The notes beneath the pieces were generated by a model. It worked only from the letters and a program-made list of their open reading frames with translations. It was not told the origin of the DNA and ran no database searches. Made by a program: the position numbers and the translations under genes. A DNA stretch of 64,000 nucleotides from Mycobacterium colombiense CECT 3035 (lineage in GTDB: Bacteria; Actinomycetota; Actinomycetes; Mycobacteriales; Mycobacteriaceae): the NCBI RefSeq assembly GCF_002105755.1, contig NZ_CP020821.1, positions 1,922,001-1,986,000 on the forward strand, read 5' to 3'. This document shows positions 17,307 to 26,248 of the stretch, in pieces (position 1 is the first letter of the stretch; every line of letters starts with the position of its first letter).

Positions 17307-17484
17307 AGCCCTCGGTGTCATCGAAGAATGCCCACTGCCCGTCGTCGTTGACCTCCATGCGCCAGCCCAGCTCGGTATTGCCGCCGACGGAGTTGACGAA
17401 CCAGGCGTGCGCGGCCTCCGCGTTGGCAAAATTCTTCGTCGCGACGACCCGGCCCCGCGGGTCGATAACGCGAAACGTAGGCAT
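17269..17484 (-). CDS. Small conserved protein (71 residues), function unknown
   Basis: The compact sequence MPTFRVIDPRGRVVATKNFA continues with AEAAHAWFVNSV and ends with WRMEVNDDGQWAFFDDTEGF and a basic tail. It looks like one small alpha/beta domain, probably cytosolic, and reads like a conserved mycobacterial small protein. ATG 17484 is preferred over the upstream in-frame ATG because the domain starts there. It lies downstream of htpG on the opposite side of a 68-bp gap, both on the minus strand. Confidence 0.6.
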   Translation of the reverse strand: MPTFRVIDPRGRVVATKNFANAEAAHAWFVNSVGGNTELGWRMEVNDDGQWAFFDDTEGFTAPVSHRPKRR

Positions 17485-17552
17485 GGGATCTAAGTATCCC
17501 TGCCAGCAAGTTTTCAATCCCGGAAATGGCGTATTTGCCGGTAAATGCCCAG

Positions 17553-19493
17553 TTACACCGTGCGGGCCAACCGGCCGGCGAGTATCTCGGCAAACCTCGC
17601 CGGATCGTCGAGCGCGCCGCCTTCGGCAAGAAGTGCTGTGCCATAGAGCAATTCCGCGGTCTCCGCGACAGAGGGGTCGTCGCTGCGGTCCTGGTGGGCT
17701 TGGCGCAGGCCGGTGACGAGCGGGTGGGTGGGGTTGAGTTCGAGGATCCGCTTGCCCACCGGGATGTCCTGCCCGGAAGCGCGGTACATGCGCGCCAGCG
17801 CCGGCGTGATCCCGAAGGCGTCGGTGATCAGGCAGGCGGGCGAGTCCGTCAGGCGGTTCGACAACCGGACCTCCTTGACGTGGTCACTCAGGGTTTCCTT
17901 CAGCCAGGCGAGCAGATCGGCGAATTCCTTCTGCTGCTCCTCGCGCTCGGCCTCGCTCTCGTCACCGTCGGCGCTGAGGTCCACCTCGCCCTTGGCGATG
18001 GACTGCAGCGGCTTGCCGTCGAACTCCGTCACGGTCCCCACCCAAACCTCGTCGACCGGGTCGGTGAGCAGGAGCACCTCATAGCCCTTGGCCTTGAACG
18101 CCTCGAGGTGCGGCGACTTCAGGATCTGCTGACGTGACTCCCCCGTGGCGTAGAAGATCTGCGTCTGGCCCTCCTTCATGCGCTCGACGTATTGGGCGAG
18201 GGTGGTGGCCTCCTCCTCGCTGTGCGTCGAGGCGAACGACGAGATCTGCAGCAGCGTCTCCTGGTTGTCGAAGTCCGACAGCAGGCCCTCCTTGACGACC
18301 CGCCCGAATTGGGTCCAGAAGGTGCGGTAGTCCTCCGGGCGCTCGGACTGCAGATCCTTGATCGTGGCGAGCACCTTCTTGGTCAACCGCCGCCGGATGG
18401 CCTTGATTTGCCGGTCCTGTTGCAGGATCTCCCGCGACACGTTGAGCGACATGTCCTGCGCGTCAACGACGCCCTTGACGAAACGCAGGTATTCGGGCAT
18501 GAGCTCGTCGCAGTCGCCCATGATGAACACGCGCTTGACGTACAGCTGGATCCCGGTCTGGCCGTCGCGGTTGAACAGGTCGAACGGGGCGTGCGACGGG
18601 ATGAACAGCAGCGCCTGGTACTCGAAGGTGCCCTCGGCGCGCATCGCGATGACCTCGAGCGGGTCGTCCCAGGCGTGCCCGATGTGCTTGTAGAACTCCT
18701 TGTACTCCTCCTCGGAGACCTCTTCTTTGGGCCTGGCCCACAGCGCCTTCATCGAGTTGAGCGTCTCGGTCTCGATGGTGACGGTCTCCTCGCCGCCCTC
18801 TTCGTCGGAGGCGGGCGGTTGACGTCGCTCGACCTCCATCCGGATCGGCCACGAGATGAAGTCGGAGTACTTCTTCACCAGGCTTCTGATCTTGAACTCC
18901 GAGGTGTAGTCGTGCAGCTCGTCCTCGGCGTCTTCGGGCTTGAGGTGCAGGATGACCGACGTTCCCTGCGGGGCGTCGTCCACCGATTGGATGGTGTAGG
19001 TGCCCTCGCCGCTCGATTCCCATTTGGTGGCCTCGCTCTCGCCGGCCTTGCGGGTGAGCAGTTCGACCTTGTCGGCGACCATGAAGCTGGAATAGAAACC
19101 GATGCCGAACTGACCGATGAGTTCCTCGGAGGCGGCCTCGTTCTTGGCGTTCTTCGCCTCGCGCAGTTGCTTGCGCAGTTCGGCGGTGCCGGACTTGGCC
19201 AGCGTGCCGATCAGGTCCACCACCTCGGCGCGGGTCATCCCGATGCCGTTGTCCCGGATGGTCAGGATGCGCGCATCCTTATCCACGTCGATCTCGATGT
19301 GCAGGTCGGACGTGTCGACGTCGAGGTCCTTGTTCCGGAACGCCTCCAGCCGCAGCTTGTCCAGGGCGTCGGAAGCATTGGAGATCAACTCCCGCAAAAA
19401 CGAATCCTTGTTGGAGTAGACGGAGTGGACCATCAGATCCAGCAGTTGCCGGGCCTCTGCCTGAAACTCCAACTGCTCGACGTGCGCGCTCAT
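17553..19493 (-). CDS. htpG: Chaperone HtpG (Hsp90)
   Basis: The 646-residue protein is the bacterial Hsp90, an ATP-dependent homodimeric cytosolic chaperone. The GHKL ATP-binding motifs are intact: ELISNASDALDKLR, IRDNGIGM and GQFGIGFYSSFMVADK. The middle domain includes RRVFIMGDCDEL-like and DSEDLSLNVSREIL-like segments (here DAQDMSLNVSREILQQDR), followed by the C-terminal dimerisation domain. Length equals that of Rv2299c. ATG 19493 (MSAHVEQLEFQAE) has GAAGGGAAT upstream. A long antisense open frame covers the gene but is a codon-bias shadow. No CIRCE or HAIR operator was seen upstream. Confidence 0.97.
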   Translation of the reverse strand: MSAHVEQLEFQAEARQLLDLMVHSVYSNKDSFLRELISNASDALDKLRLEAFRNKDLDVDTSDLHIEIDVDKDARILTIRDNGIGMTRAEVVDLIGTLAKSGTAELRKQLREAKNAKNEAASEELIGQFGIGFYSSFMVADKVELLTRKAGESEATKWESSGEGTYTIQSVDDAPQGTSVILHLKPEDAEDELHDYTSEFKIRSLVKKYSDFISWPIRMEVERRQPPASDEEGGEETVTIETETLNSMKALWARPKEEVSEEEYKEFYKHIGHAWDDPLEVIAMRAEGTFEYQALLFIPSHAPFDLFNRDGQTGIQLYVKRVFIMGDCDELMPEYLRFVKGVVDAQDMSLNVSREILQQDRQIKAIRRRLTKKVLATIKDLQSERPEDYRTFWTQFGRVVKEGLLSDFDNQETLLQISSFASTHSEEEATTLAQYVERMKEGQTQIFYATGESRQQILKSPHLEAFKAKGYEVLLLTDPVDEVWVGTVTEFDGKPLQSIAKGEVDLSADGDESEAEREEQQKEFADLLAWLKETLSDHVKEVRLSNRLTDSPACLITDAFGITPALARMYRASGQDIPVGKRILELNPTHPLVTGLRQAHQDRSDDPSVAETAELLYGTALLAEGGALDDPARFAEILAGRLARTV

Positions 19494-19597
19494 GACATTC
19501 CCTTCGACAGCATGACGTTTCAAATTTACCGAGCCGCCGACCACCGGTGTCCGGTGGACCCGTCCTCTTCGGGCGCGACCAGCTCTAGGCTGAACGC

Positions 19598-20218
19598 ATG
19601 TCTGTTGCGCAACGCGAACGTGCCGCCCTCGTGGAAACCATGCGCGGCGTCGGGCCGGACGCACCCACCCTGTGCGAGGGATGGACGACGCGGGACCTGA
19701 CCGCCCACCTGGTGATCCGCGAGTACCGTCCCGACGCGGCGCCCGGCATCCTGATCCCGTTCTTCGCCTCCCACACGCAGAGGGTGCAGAACCAGGTGGC
19801 CGAGCAGAACGACTGGGACGAGCTGGTCGGAAAGCTCGCCGCGGGCCCGCCGGTCTACTCGCCACTCAAATTGCTCGACCCGGTGGCCAACGTCGCCGAG
19901 ATGTTCGTCCACCACGAGGATGTGCGCCGCGCGCAGCCCGGCTGGGAGCCGCGCTCGCTGGAGCCCGCGCTGGGCAAGATGCTGCGGCGCACCCTGCCGC
20001 TGATGGCCCGGCTCACGCTCGCGAAGGTGCCGGGCCGGGTCGCGTTGCGTACCCCGGAGGGCAAGACGGTGCTCACCGCCGGTCAGGGGCCCGCGGTGAC
20101 GGTGACCGGTGCGCCCGAGGAGCTGTTGCTGTTCTCGGTGGGGCGCCAGGCCAACGTCGACTTCGACGGCGATGCCGCGGCGGTGCAGGCCGTCCGCGAC
20201 GCGCCCAAGGGGCTGTAG
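19598..20218 (+). CDS. TIGR03085-family metal-binding protein (maleylpyruvate isomerase/DinB-like fold)
   Basis: The 206-residue protein has the four-helix DinB/MDMPI fold of TIGR03085. It carries LCEGWTTRDLTAHLVIREYR with the first metal His and AEMFVHHEDVRRAQPGW with a downstream His pair. Family members are thought to bind a divalent metal and may act in thiol-dependent (mycothiol) reactions; no specific reaction is known. ATG 19598 gives a clean N-terminus. It is divergent from htpG and convergent with the ligase gene. Confidence 0.85.
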   Translation: MSVAQRERAALVETMRGVGPDAPTLCEGWTTRDLTAHLVIREYRPDAAPGILIPFFASHTQRVQNQVAEQNDWDELVGKLAAGPPVYSPLKLLDPVANVAEMFVHHEDVRRAQPGWEPRSLEPALGKMLRRTLPLMARLTLAKVPGRVALRTPEGKTVLTAGQGPAVTVTGAPEELLLFSVGRQANVDFDGDAAAVQAVRDAPKGL

Positions 20219-20239
20219 GCGCTGCGGGCACGTTCCCGC

Positions 20240-21772
20240 TTACCCGAAGGCCTGACGCAGATCCTTTTTGATCACCTTGCCGAACTGATTGCGCGGCAGC
20301 GTATCAACGACCACCAGGTGCTCGGGGTGTTTGTAGCGGCTGAGGCCGCGTGATCGGCAATGCCGCACAAGGGATTCCAATGACACGCCGTCGGCCGTGG
20401 CGGGTACCACGACGGCGCAGACGCGTTCGCCGGTGCGCGGGTCCGGGATCCCGATGACGGCGACATCGGCGACGGCGGGATGGGTGGCCAGCGCGTTCTC
20501 GATCTCGAGGGCCGAGATGTTCTCGGCGTTGCGGATGATCGCATCCTTGGTGCGGCCGGTGACGCGGACGTTGCCGTCGACATCGATCAGGCCCAGATCG
20601 CCTGTGCGCAACCAGCCGTCGCTGTCGAACGCGTCGGCGTCAAGCGTGGGGTCGGCGTAGCCGAGGAAGCACTGGGGACCTTTGAGCCGCAGCTCCCCTT
20701 CCTGTCCGGTGCCCAGCTCGACGCCGTGGTTGTCAACCGCGCGGACCTGTACTCCCGGCACCGGAGGCCCGACGGTGTGGTCGAGCACCTCGGGCGCGGC
20801 GGTCAGCGGGGGCGAAGTCGCGCAGGGGAACTCGGTCATCCCCCAGGCGTTGGCGATTCCGGCCAGCCCGAAGGTTTCGCGCACCTGGCGGCCCAGTTCG
20901 GCGGTGACGGGTGCGCCTCCGGCCAGGCAGCCCCGGACCGAGGGAAACAGCGGCCGATCGCCCTGGGCGCGTTGGGCTTCGAGGAAGGCGACGAAGAAGG
21001 GGGTCGCGGTGCCCAGGAACGTCGGATTGTGTGCGGCGATGGCCCACGGTGTGGTGGCCGGATCGAACGCCTCGAACAGGGCCAACCGCATGCCGGTCAG
21101 CAACGCGGTGGCCAGCATCGCGGCTCCGCCGATATGCGCGATCGGGAAGGCGATCGGATCCACGTCGCTGCTGTTGGCCCCCACCATGCCCACCACTCCG
21201 GCCGAGCCGGCGATGACCGACCTGTCGGTATGACGGATCCCCTTGGGGGCCGCGGTGGTTCCCGAGGAGTAGTAGATCCAGCGTGTGTCGTCGGCGGATG
21301 CCGGTGGCGCCGGCAGGGCCTCGGCGTCGGCGCCGGGCAGCCGCAGCTCGCCGGCGGCCGGCGGTGTTGCCAGGTCGAGGGTGATGACCTCGAAGCCCCG
21401 GGCCGCCGACAGCCCCCGGGCCAGCTCGCCGTGGTCGAACCCGCGCCAAACCTCTGGGGCCACAAAGAATTCGGTGTCCAGCTGGCCGGTGATGAAGCCG
21501 ACTTCGCTTTCCCGCAGTATGGGGATGATCGGGTTCTGCACCGCACCGAGTCGCGCGAGTGCGGCCATCACCACCATGGTTTCCAGCGTGGTGGGCAGCT
21601 GCCAGGAGACGACGGTGCCCGCGCGGACGCCGCGTTCAGCCAGGGCGGCGGCGGTCGCGCACGCGGCGTCGTGCAGCTGCCGGGCGGTCAGCCTTCGTCC
21701 GTACTCGTCGGCGAGCAGGGGCCGGTTCGATCCCCGCTTCGCCGCCTCGGCGATCAATGCCCAAAACGTCAC
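20240..21772 (-). CDS. AMP-dependent acyl-CoA synthetase/ligase (FadD-like)
   Basis: The 510-residue adenylating enzyme activates a carboxylic acid to acyl-AMP and then acyl-CoA. The ANL motifs are present: IYYSSGTTAAPKG (P-loop-like A3), NAWGMTEFP (A5), SDGWLRTGDLG (A7), GRTKDAIIRNAENIS (A8) and the C-terminal lysine in GKVIKKDLRQAFG (A10). GTG 21772 (MTFWALIAEAAKRG) is chosen; the frame continues upstream through the thioesterase gene as an artefact. The thioesterase ends 20 bp upstream on the same strand, so the pair likely forms an operon handling one acyl substrate. Substrate is unknown. Confidence 0.88.
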   Translation of the reverse strand: MTFWALIAEAAKRGSNRPLLADEYGRRLTARQLHDAACATAAALAERGVRAGTVVSWQLPTTLETMVVMAALARLGAVQNPIIPILRESEVGFITGQLDTEFFVAPEVWRGFDHGELARGLSAARGFEVITLDLATPPAAGELRLPGADAEALPAPPASADDTRWIYYSSGTTAAPKGIRHTDRSVIAGSAGVVGMVGANSSDVDPIAFPIAHIGGAAMLATALLTGMRLALFEAFDPATTPWAIAAHNPTFLGTATPFFVAFLEAQRAQGDRPLFPSVRGCLAGGAPVTAELGRQVRETFGLAGIANAWGMTEFPCATSPPLTAAPEVLDHTVGPPVPGVQVRAVDNHGVELGTGQEGELRLKGPQCFLGYADPTLDADAFDSDGWLRTGDLGLIDVDGNVRVTGRTKDAIIRNAENISALEIENALATHPAVADVAVIGIPDPRTGERVCAVVVPATADGVSLESLVRHCRSRGLSRYKHPEHLVVVDTLPRNQFGKVIKKDLRQAFG

Positions 21773-21791
21773 CGCGCCTGCCCTTCCGGCC

Positions 21792-22634
21792 TCACCCGGC
21801 CGACGGGCCGGCGGAGGGAGGACGAAATCCCGAGTGCGCGATCCCGACGGAGACACCGGTGCCGATCGGACCCTTCGCGTCCACCAGGACCGCCGAGCCG
21901 CTGGCCACCCCGTCATGGCTGTGATGCGTGAGCGAGGCGAGCCCGATCTGGTCGCCCTCGGGCAGCCGGCTGAGCGTGAGCGTGTAGTCGACGTTGATGA
22001 ACTGCAGGGAGTTGGTGCCCCAGTTGGCAATCGAGGCCGTGATATCACCGGCCATCGCCACGCGGGTGAACGCGGTGAGCGGTTCGTCGTCGATCAACGG
22101 GCGCGTCTCGTGGATCCACGTGTATTTCGGGCCGTCGGTCTGCGGCCAGCCCGGGTCGGGGTTTTGCACGTCGGCGCCCCAGCCGTAGGTTCGCATGAAC
22201 AGCGTCGAGTACGCCTCGTCCAGCGGGATCGGCGGCATCTGCACCGGCAGAGACCAGACGTGCCCCTCGGGCTGCGCGCCGCGCCGCAGGAACAGGGCGC
22301 TCGCCTGTGCCACCGCGGCACCGTCCTGAATGATCACGGTCTCGACCAGCCGCAGCCGCCGTCGGTCCTGTCGCACCTGCGTGTGCACCTCGAGCGGCGC
22401 CAAGGCCGTCGGCCGGGGCAGATCGACGGTCAGCCGCGCAGGTTGCAGTTGGGGATCCTGAACCGCATCCTCGACCGCCCACGCCAGGAGTCCGCCGACG
22501 ACATGGCCGCTCAGCGATGGGCCCCATCCGCCGCGCGCGATTTTGGTTGGCACGAAGTACTTTTCGTCGCGCTCGAAATACGGCACCGATTCCGCCCATT
22601 GAGCTTCATCGGGCACGATATTGGGCTCGGCCAC
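21792..22634 (-). CDS. Acyl-CoA thioesterase-like (double hotdog) protein
   Basis: The 280-residue protein has the TesB-like double-hotdog layout. GGWGPSLSGHVVGGLLAWAV is the N-terminal hotdog helix, and LTVDLPRPTALAPLEVHTQV and FINVDYTLTLSRLPEGDQIGL are paired strands. The C-terminal half is ASLTHHSHDGVASGSAVLVD. Such proteins hydrolyse acyl-CoA or form acyl-CoA-binding hydratase-like folds; a thioesterase paired with an acyl-CoA ligase is common in mycobacteria. GTG 22634 (MAEPNIVPDE) is the likely start, and it is upstream of the ligase in the same operon. Confidence 0.78.
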   Translation of the reverse strand: MAEPNIVPDEAQWAESVPYFERDEKYFVPTKIARGGWGPSLSGHVVGGLLAWAVEDAVQDPQLQPARLTVDLPRPTALAPLEVHTQVRQDRRRLRLVETVIIQDGAAVAQASALFLRRGAQPEGHVWSLPVQMPPIPLDEAYSTLFMRTYGWGADVQNPDPGWPQTDGPKYTWIHETRPLIDDEPLTAFTRVAMAGDITASIANWGTNSLQFINVDYTLTLSRLPEGDQIGLASLTHHSHDGVASGSAVLVDAKGPIGTGVSVGIAHSGFRPPSAGPSAG

Positions 22635-22751
22635 TGCATGACCCTCCGCGTGATGGGATTGCGGGCTCTGCTGAGGACCGCAACTGTCGATGTTACAGTT
22701 GCGCTTCCAGTCACCCGACACGCACCGCACCGCGACGCCCGGGTTCGGTGG

Positions 22752-23477
22752 TCAGCCGAGTGCGGCGCCCACCAGATGGCCGATCAGGTAGGTGACCGCC
22801 AGCGCGAGACTGCCGCCGATGGCGTTGCGCAGGACCGCGCGCCCCTTCCGGGCCCCGCCCAGACCGGCGGAGACCGCACCGGTGATCACCAGCGCGATCA
22901 GCACCGCGACGACGGTGACCGGGACCCGCCACGTCGCGGGCGGAACCAGGATCGCGACCAACGGCAACAAGGCGCCGACCGCAAACGACAGCGCCGATGA
23001 CGATGCCGCCTGCCACGGGTTCGTCAGCTCCTCGGGGTTGATGCCCAATTCGACCTCGGCGTGGGCGAGCAGCGGATTGTGATCGGTGAGCTCTTCTGCG
23101 ACCGTGCGGGCGGTCGCCGGCGTCAGGCCCTTCGCCTCGTATAGCGTGGCCAGCTCGTCCAATTCGGCGACGGGATCTTCGCGCAGTTCGCGACGCTCTT
23201 GCCTCAACAGCGCCTTCTCGGTGTCGCGCTGGGTGCTCACGGAGACGTATTCGCCCAGCGCCATCGACACCGCACCGGCGACAAGTCCGGCGCTGCCGGC
23301 GGTCAATATGGGGGCGCGTTCGGCGGTGGCCGCCGCGACCCCTACGACGATGCCCGCGGTGGAGACGATTCCGTCATTGGCGCCCAGGACGCCCGCGCGC
23401 AGCCAATTCAGCTTCGATGACACCGAGCCGACGTGGGGTTCATGGGGATGTGACGCACTCGACACGGGCGCAACCAT
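22752..23477 (-). CDS. VIT1/CCC1-family Fe2+/Mn2+ transporter
   Basis: The 241-residue protein has the VIT family N-terminal helix motif (LRAGVLGANDGIVSTAGIVVGV) and MALGEYVSVSTQRDTE. A cytosolic metal-binding helical region (EDPVAELDELATLYEAKGL) follows, then three further membrane helices (about five in total). The family exports Fe2+ or Mn2+ from the cytosol. The N-terminal 20 residues are His-rich (ASHPHEPH). It stands alone, convergent to nothing and divergent from the GGP-repeat gene. Confidence 0.9.
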   Translation of the reverse strand: MVAPVSSASHPHEPHVGSVSSKLNWLRAGVLGANDGIVSTAGIVVGVAAATAERAPILTAGSAGLVAGAVSMALGEYVSVSTQRDTEKALLRQERRELREDPVAELDELATLYEAKGLTPATARTVAEELTDHNPLLAHAEVELGINPEELTNPWQAASSSALSFAVGALLPLVAILVPPATWRVPVTVVAVLIALVITGAVSAGLGGARKGRAVLRNAIGGSLALAVTYLIGHLVGAALG

Positions 23478-23767
23478 ATAGAGGAAAACCCGGGCAGACT
23501 AGCCAACGTAGCCTTCCCAAACCAGCCCGCGCGCCGGCTGAGAAGTGCCTGGATCTGCAGTCCAATCGCCTGGTAGCGACGGGTACGGCCGCCGCGGCGC
23601 CCCGGCCCAGATGTGCGGCAAACCACCGTGGGGCGGGCCGCCCGGCCAAAAGTTCTGCATGGGCGAGTCACAGCCAGTCCATAGGGAGGCTATCTAGCGT
23701 CGGGACGTAACGGGGGGTGTTCCAAGGAACTTCCTTGCAAAGATCCCTAGTGGATAGGTGAAGCATC
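23478..23767. promoter_or_regulatory. 290-bp intergenic region with palindromic leader elements
   Basis: No gene is visible. Near the right end, AAGGAA-C-TTCCTT (23724-23736) overlaps GTTCC-AA-GGAAC (23719-23730), two interlocking dyads about 30-45 bp before the ATG at 23768, with a GGTGAAG ribosome-binding stretch. These could be a leader hairpin or operator for the Gly/Pro-repeat protein. The rest is GC-rich and unremarkable. Confidence 0.35.
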
Positions 23768-24453
23768 ATGAAGTTGAAGCAACTTGTCGGAGGGGTGACC
23801 ATCGCCGGAGCGCTCAGCGCTGCGGCCCTGGGAATGGGCGCCGGGTTTGCCAACGCTGCTCCCGGAGCGCCACAGCCTCCGGGTAATCATGGCGGGCCGG
23901 CGGCCCCCGGCGGTGGCCACGCGCCCACCGGTCCGAACGATCCCGGCGGCCCCGGTGGCCCCGGCGGTCCTGGTGGCCCCGGTGACCACCCCGGCGGTCC
24001 AGGAGGCCCCGGCGGTCCAGGAGGCCCGGCGGTCCTGGCGGGCCCGGTCACCCTGGCGGTCCCGGTGGCCCGGCCGGACCCGCTGATCACCCCGGCGGCC
24101 CTGGCGGGCCCGGCGGGCCTGGCGACCACCCCGGTGGCCCCGGCGGTCCTGGCGGCCCCGGCGATCACCCCGGTGCTCCCGGCGGATTCGGTGGACCCGA
24201 TCCCCACCCCGGCGGCCCCTGGCATGGAGACGCCCAGCGCGGCTACTTCCACGGCGCCCCGTGGGGCGACGGACCCGGACCCTGGGGCGCGGGCGAACCG
24301 CCGCGGCCGGCGTGGGATCGACCGCTTCCCCCGCCCGGTGGGCGCTGGGACTACGGCCCGATCAACTACTGGGGCTACCAGGAAACCCCGATCTGGGATC
24401 CCGGTTTCAACCAGTGGGGCTTCTGGCTCTTCGGAGTGTGGATCCCGCTGTGA
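23768..24453 (+). CDS. Exported Gly-Gly-Pro-repeat (collagen-like) protein, frameshifted in this sequence
   Basis: A signal peptide (MKLKQLVGGVTIAGALSAAA ... FANAAP) leads to a long Gly-Gly-Pro repeat region and a C-terminal domain rich in Trp and Tyr. As written, the repeat frame changes at 24025-24027. Lengthening CCC to CCCC there keeps G-G-P repeats running on. It also opens the C-terminus WDYGPINYWGYQETPIWDPG, then FNQWGFWLFGVWIPL, ending at 24453. That ending has the character of conserved mycobacterial secreted proteins, while the uncorrected frame ends in an unlike tail (24460). So the true product is very probably the restored one, about 228 residues. Function unknown; cell-envelope or matrix role is inferred from export and repeats. 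Confidence 0.75.
23936..24200 (+). repeat. GGP-coding tandem repeats
   Basis: Variants of the 9-bp unit GGCGGTCCT/GGTGGCCCC are repeated with GAC-CAC-CCC (DHP) interruptions, encoding (Gly-Gly-Pro)n and related triplets. They form an in-gene low-complexity tract, prone to slippage, and contain the frameshift at 24025-24027. They are not a CRISPR or a mobile repeat. Confidence 0.8.
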
Positions 24454-24467
24454 TCGATAGCTGACAA

Positions 24468-24501
24468 GACGCCCGCTTCGCCGATTGGCGAAGCGGGCGT
24501 C
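24468..24501. terminator. Strong hairpin terminator between convergent genes
   Basis: GACGCCCGCTTCGCC (24468-24482) and its exact complement (24487-24501) form a perfect 15-bp stem with loop GATT, 15 bp after the GGP-protein stop. The convergent methyltransferase ends at 24550. There is no long T run, which is usual in mycobacteria. It probably works in both directions. Confidence 0.85.
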
Positions 24502-24549
24502 TCCAGTTAAGGCGTTGGCACCGGGCGGTTTTCACGCCCGGTGCTGCAT

Positions 24550-25185
24550 TCAGCTTTTGGTGCCGACAGTCAACAGGTCGGACACGAGCGCCGTCCACAC
24601 CGGTCGCGGGATCCGGTGTTGATCGGTGATCACAAACCCGGCGTTCTCGAACAACGTCCGCATCTCGGGTGCGGACGCGTTGTGTTGTGGCTTCCACCGA
24701 GAGCTCGCGGAGGACTGCAGCCGGGGTTGGCGCGTACTCAGCGCCGAGACGGCCACCAATCCCCCGGGTGCCAGCACACGGTGGAACTCACGCAACGCCG
24801 CCGGCTGGTCGAAGAAATGGAAGGCCGAGGTCGTCACGACGGCATCGAGAGCGCCGTCGGCAAACGGGAGCTGCTCGGCCGGGCCGCGCATCCACTGCAC
24901 CCGATCCGACCTGGCGCGCGCCTGGCCGAGCATGCCTTCGGACATGTCGACGCCATAGATCTCGTCGGGCTGCAGTTCACGCTGGATCCGGTCACTCAAA
25001 ATGCCGGTGCCGCAGGCAATATCGGCGATCTTGCGCGCGCCGTGGTTGCGCAGCTGGGCGATCACCTCGTTGTGCGGAGGCCGGTACACCCACTGTTGCA
25101 GGAAGGGCAGATCGTAGGCCGGCGCGAGGAAGCTCCATATCCGCGTGACGGCCTCGTTGAGCCCTCGCCGCTGCGGTGCCGTCAT
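24550..25185 (-). CDS. Class I SAM-dependent methyltransferase
   Basis: The 211-residue protein has the SAM-binding Rossmann fold: motif [19 protein letters not shown], then [16 protein letters not shown], and motif IV-like [17 protein letters not shown] with the post-motif [19 protein letters not shown]. This resembles UbiE/COQ5-like methyltransferases. The acceptor is unknown. ATG 25185 is chosen; it overlaps the stop of the upstream TIGR00027 gene (ATGA), so the two are translated together. Confidence 0.85.
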   Translation of the reverse strand: MTAPQRRGLNEAVTRIWSFLAPAYDLPFLQQWVYRPPHNEVIAQLRNHGARKIADIACGTGILSDRIQRELQPDEIYGVDMSEGMLGQARARSDRVQWMRGPAEQLPFADGALDAVVTTSAFHFFDQPAALREFHRVLAPGGLVAVSALSTRQPRLQSSASSRWKPQHNASAPEMRTLFENAGFVITDQHRIPRPVWTALVSDLLTVGTKS

Positions 25186-26114
25186 CTGCTCAGCACCGAG
25201 CTGTAGTAGATGGTGTCGGCCACCGAGACGGAGTCGTTGGTCTGCGGGATCGCATCCAGACCGGAGTCGGCCAACAGTTCGGTCATCCGGATGCCGTGCG
25301 ACTGCCATCCCAGGTTGTCCAGATAGACGGCGACGTCGTTGCGCTCGCCCTGGTAACCGAGCTCGCCGAATTCCAGGTCGAAGCCGTGCTCACGCCATTT
25401 CGCGGTGGCCCGTTGCATCATCTCCTGGGCTTTCTCCGTGTCGACCTCTGACATGTCCGGAATAGCTTCGCACGCCAGCCGACTGCCGTCAGCGCTGAGT
25501 GCGGTGATGTTGTCTAGCAGGCGATCTTGCGCCTCCGGCGGCAGGTACCCGAAGAGCCCCTCCGCGATCCACGCGGTGGGCTGGCTCTTGTCGAAGCCGG
25601 CTTCTACCAACGCCTTTGGCCAGTCATGGCGCAGGTCGACGGCGACCGTGCGCAGCTCGGCCCGCGGGGCCGCACCCAGCTCGGCCAGCGTGGCTGCCTT
25701 GAATTCGATCACCTGCGGCTGGTCGATTTCGAAGACAGTCATGTCGGCCGGCCAGTCCAACCGGTAGGCGCGCGCGTCGAGGCCCGATGCCAGGATCACC
25801 GCCTGTCGGATCCCGGCCCCCGTCGCGGCCTGGAAGAACGAGTCGAAGAATCGTGTCCGGGCGGCCATCGCTACCGGCATGTGCTCGAGCTTCCAGCCGG
25901 ATTCGTGGTCATCGACGTCGGCGGCCACCAGGTCGCCGGAGACCCAGCGAGTGAAGAAGTCCACCCCGACGGCACGGACCAGCGGCTCGGCGAAGCGGTC
26001 TTCGATCAGCGGGTTGTCGGCGTTGGTCGCGATCGCTCGCGCGGCTGCGACCATCGTCGCGGTCGCGCCCACACTGGTCGCCAAATCCCAGGTGTCGTTG
26101 TCTGTGCGTGGCAT
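25182..26114 (-). CDS. TIGR00027-family SAM-dependent methyltransferase
   Basis: The 310-residue protein belongs to the mycobacterial leucine-carboxyl-methyltransferase-like family (TIGR00027), of which mycobacteria have many copies. Diagnostic pieces are [34 protein letters not shown] (motif I), [13 protein letters not shown] and [19 protein letters not shown]. Substrates are unknown for nearly all members. It precedes and overlaps the small methyltransferase by four bases. The second family member here, at 61689, sits in the catabolic region. Confidence 0.9.
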   Translation of the reverse strand: MPRTDNDTWDLATSVGATATMVAAARAIATNADNPLIEDRFAEPLVRAVGVDFFTRWVSGDLVAADVDDHESGWKLEHMPVAMAARTRFFDSFFQAATGAGIRQAVILASGLDARAYRLDWPADMTVFEIDQPQVIEFKAATLAELGAAPRAELRTVAVDLRHDWPKALVEAGFDKSQPTAWIAEGLFGYLPPEAQDRLLDNITALSADGSRLACEAIPDMSEVDTEKAQEMMQRATAKWREHGFDLEFGELGYQGERNDVAVYLDNLGWQSHGIRMTELLADSGLDAIPQTNDSVSVADTIYYSSVLSR

Positions 26115-26248
26115 GCGGTTGTCGTCCCCCTCGGAATCACCGGTTACTTAGCCGGTATAACGACTGACAGACGCGTGGAGTTCCCCCGCCCCGCCGTCCG
26201 GCCGGTTCACCGGTCCGAGCGCCGCGTTTCCGCAGTTAGACGAGATGT

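Noticed and set aside
19494..19597. CIRCE or HAIR heat-shock operator before htpG
   Set aside because: No inverted repeat resembling either element is present.
18192..19700. A 502-codon open frame antisense to htpG
   Set aside because: It is a high-GC shadow of the well-supported htpG gene; its translation has no domain character and is low in complexity.
20480..22999. Long plus-strand open frames across the ligase, thioesterase and VIT1 genes
   Set aside because: They are codon-bias mirror frames of three genes with complete motif sets on the minus strand.
23936..24200. PE_PGRS-like gene because of Gly-rich repeats
   Set aside because: There is no PE domain or Gly-Gly-Ala pattern; a signal peptide and Gly-Gly-Pro repeats show a different kind of protein.
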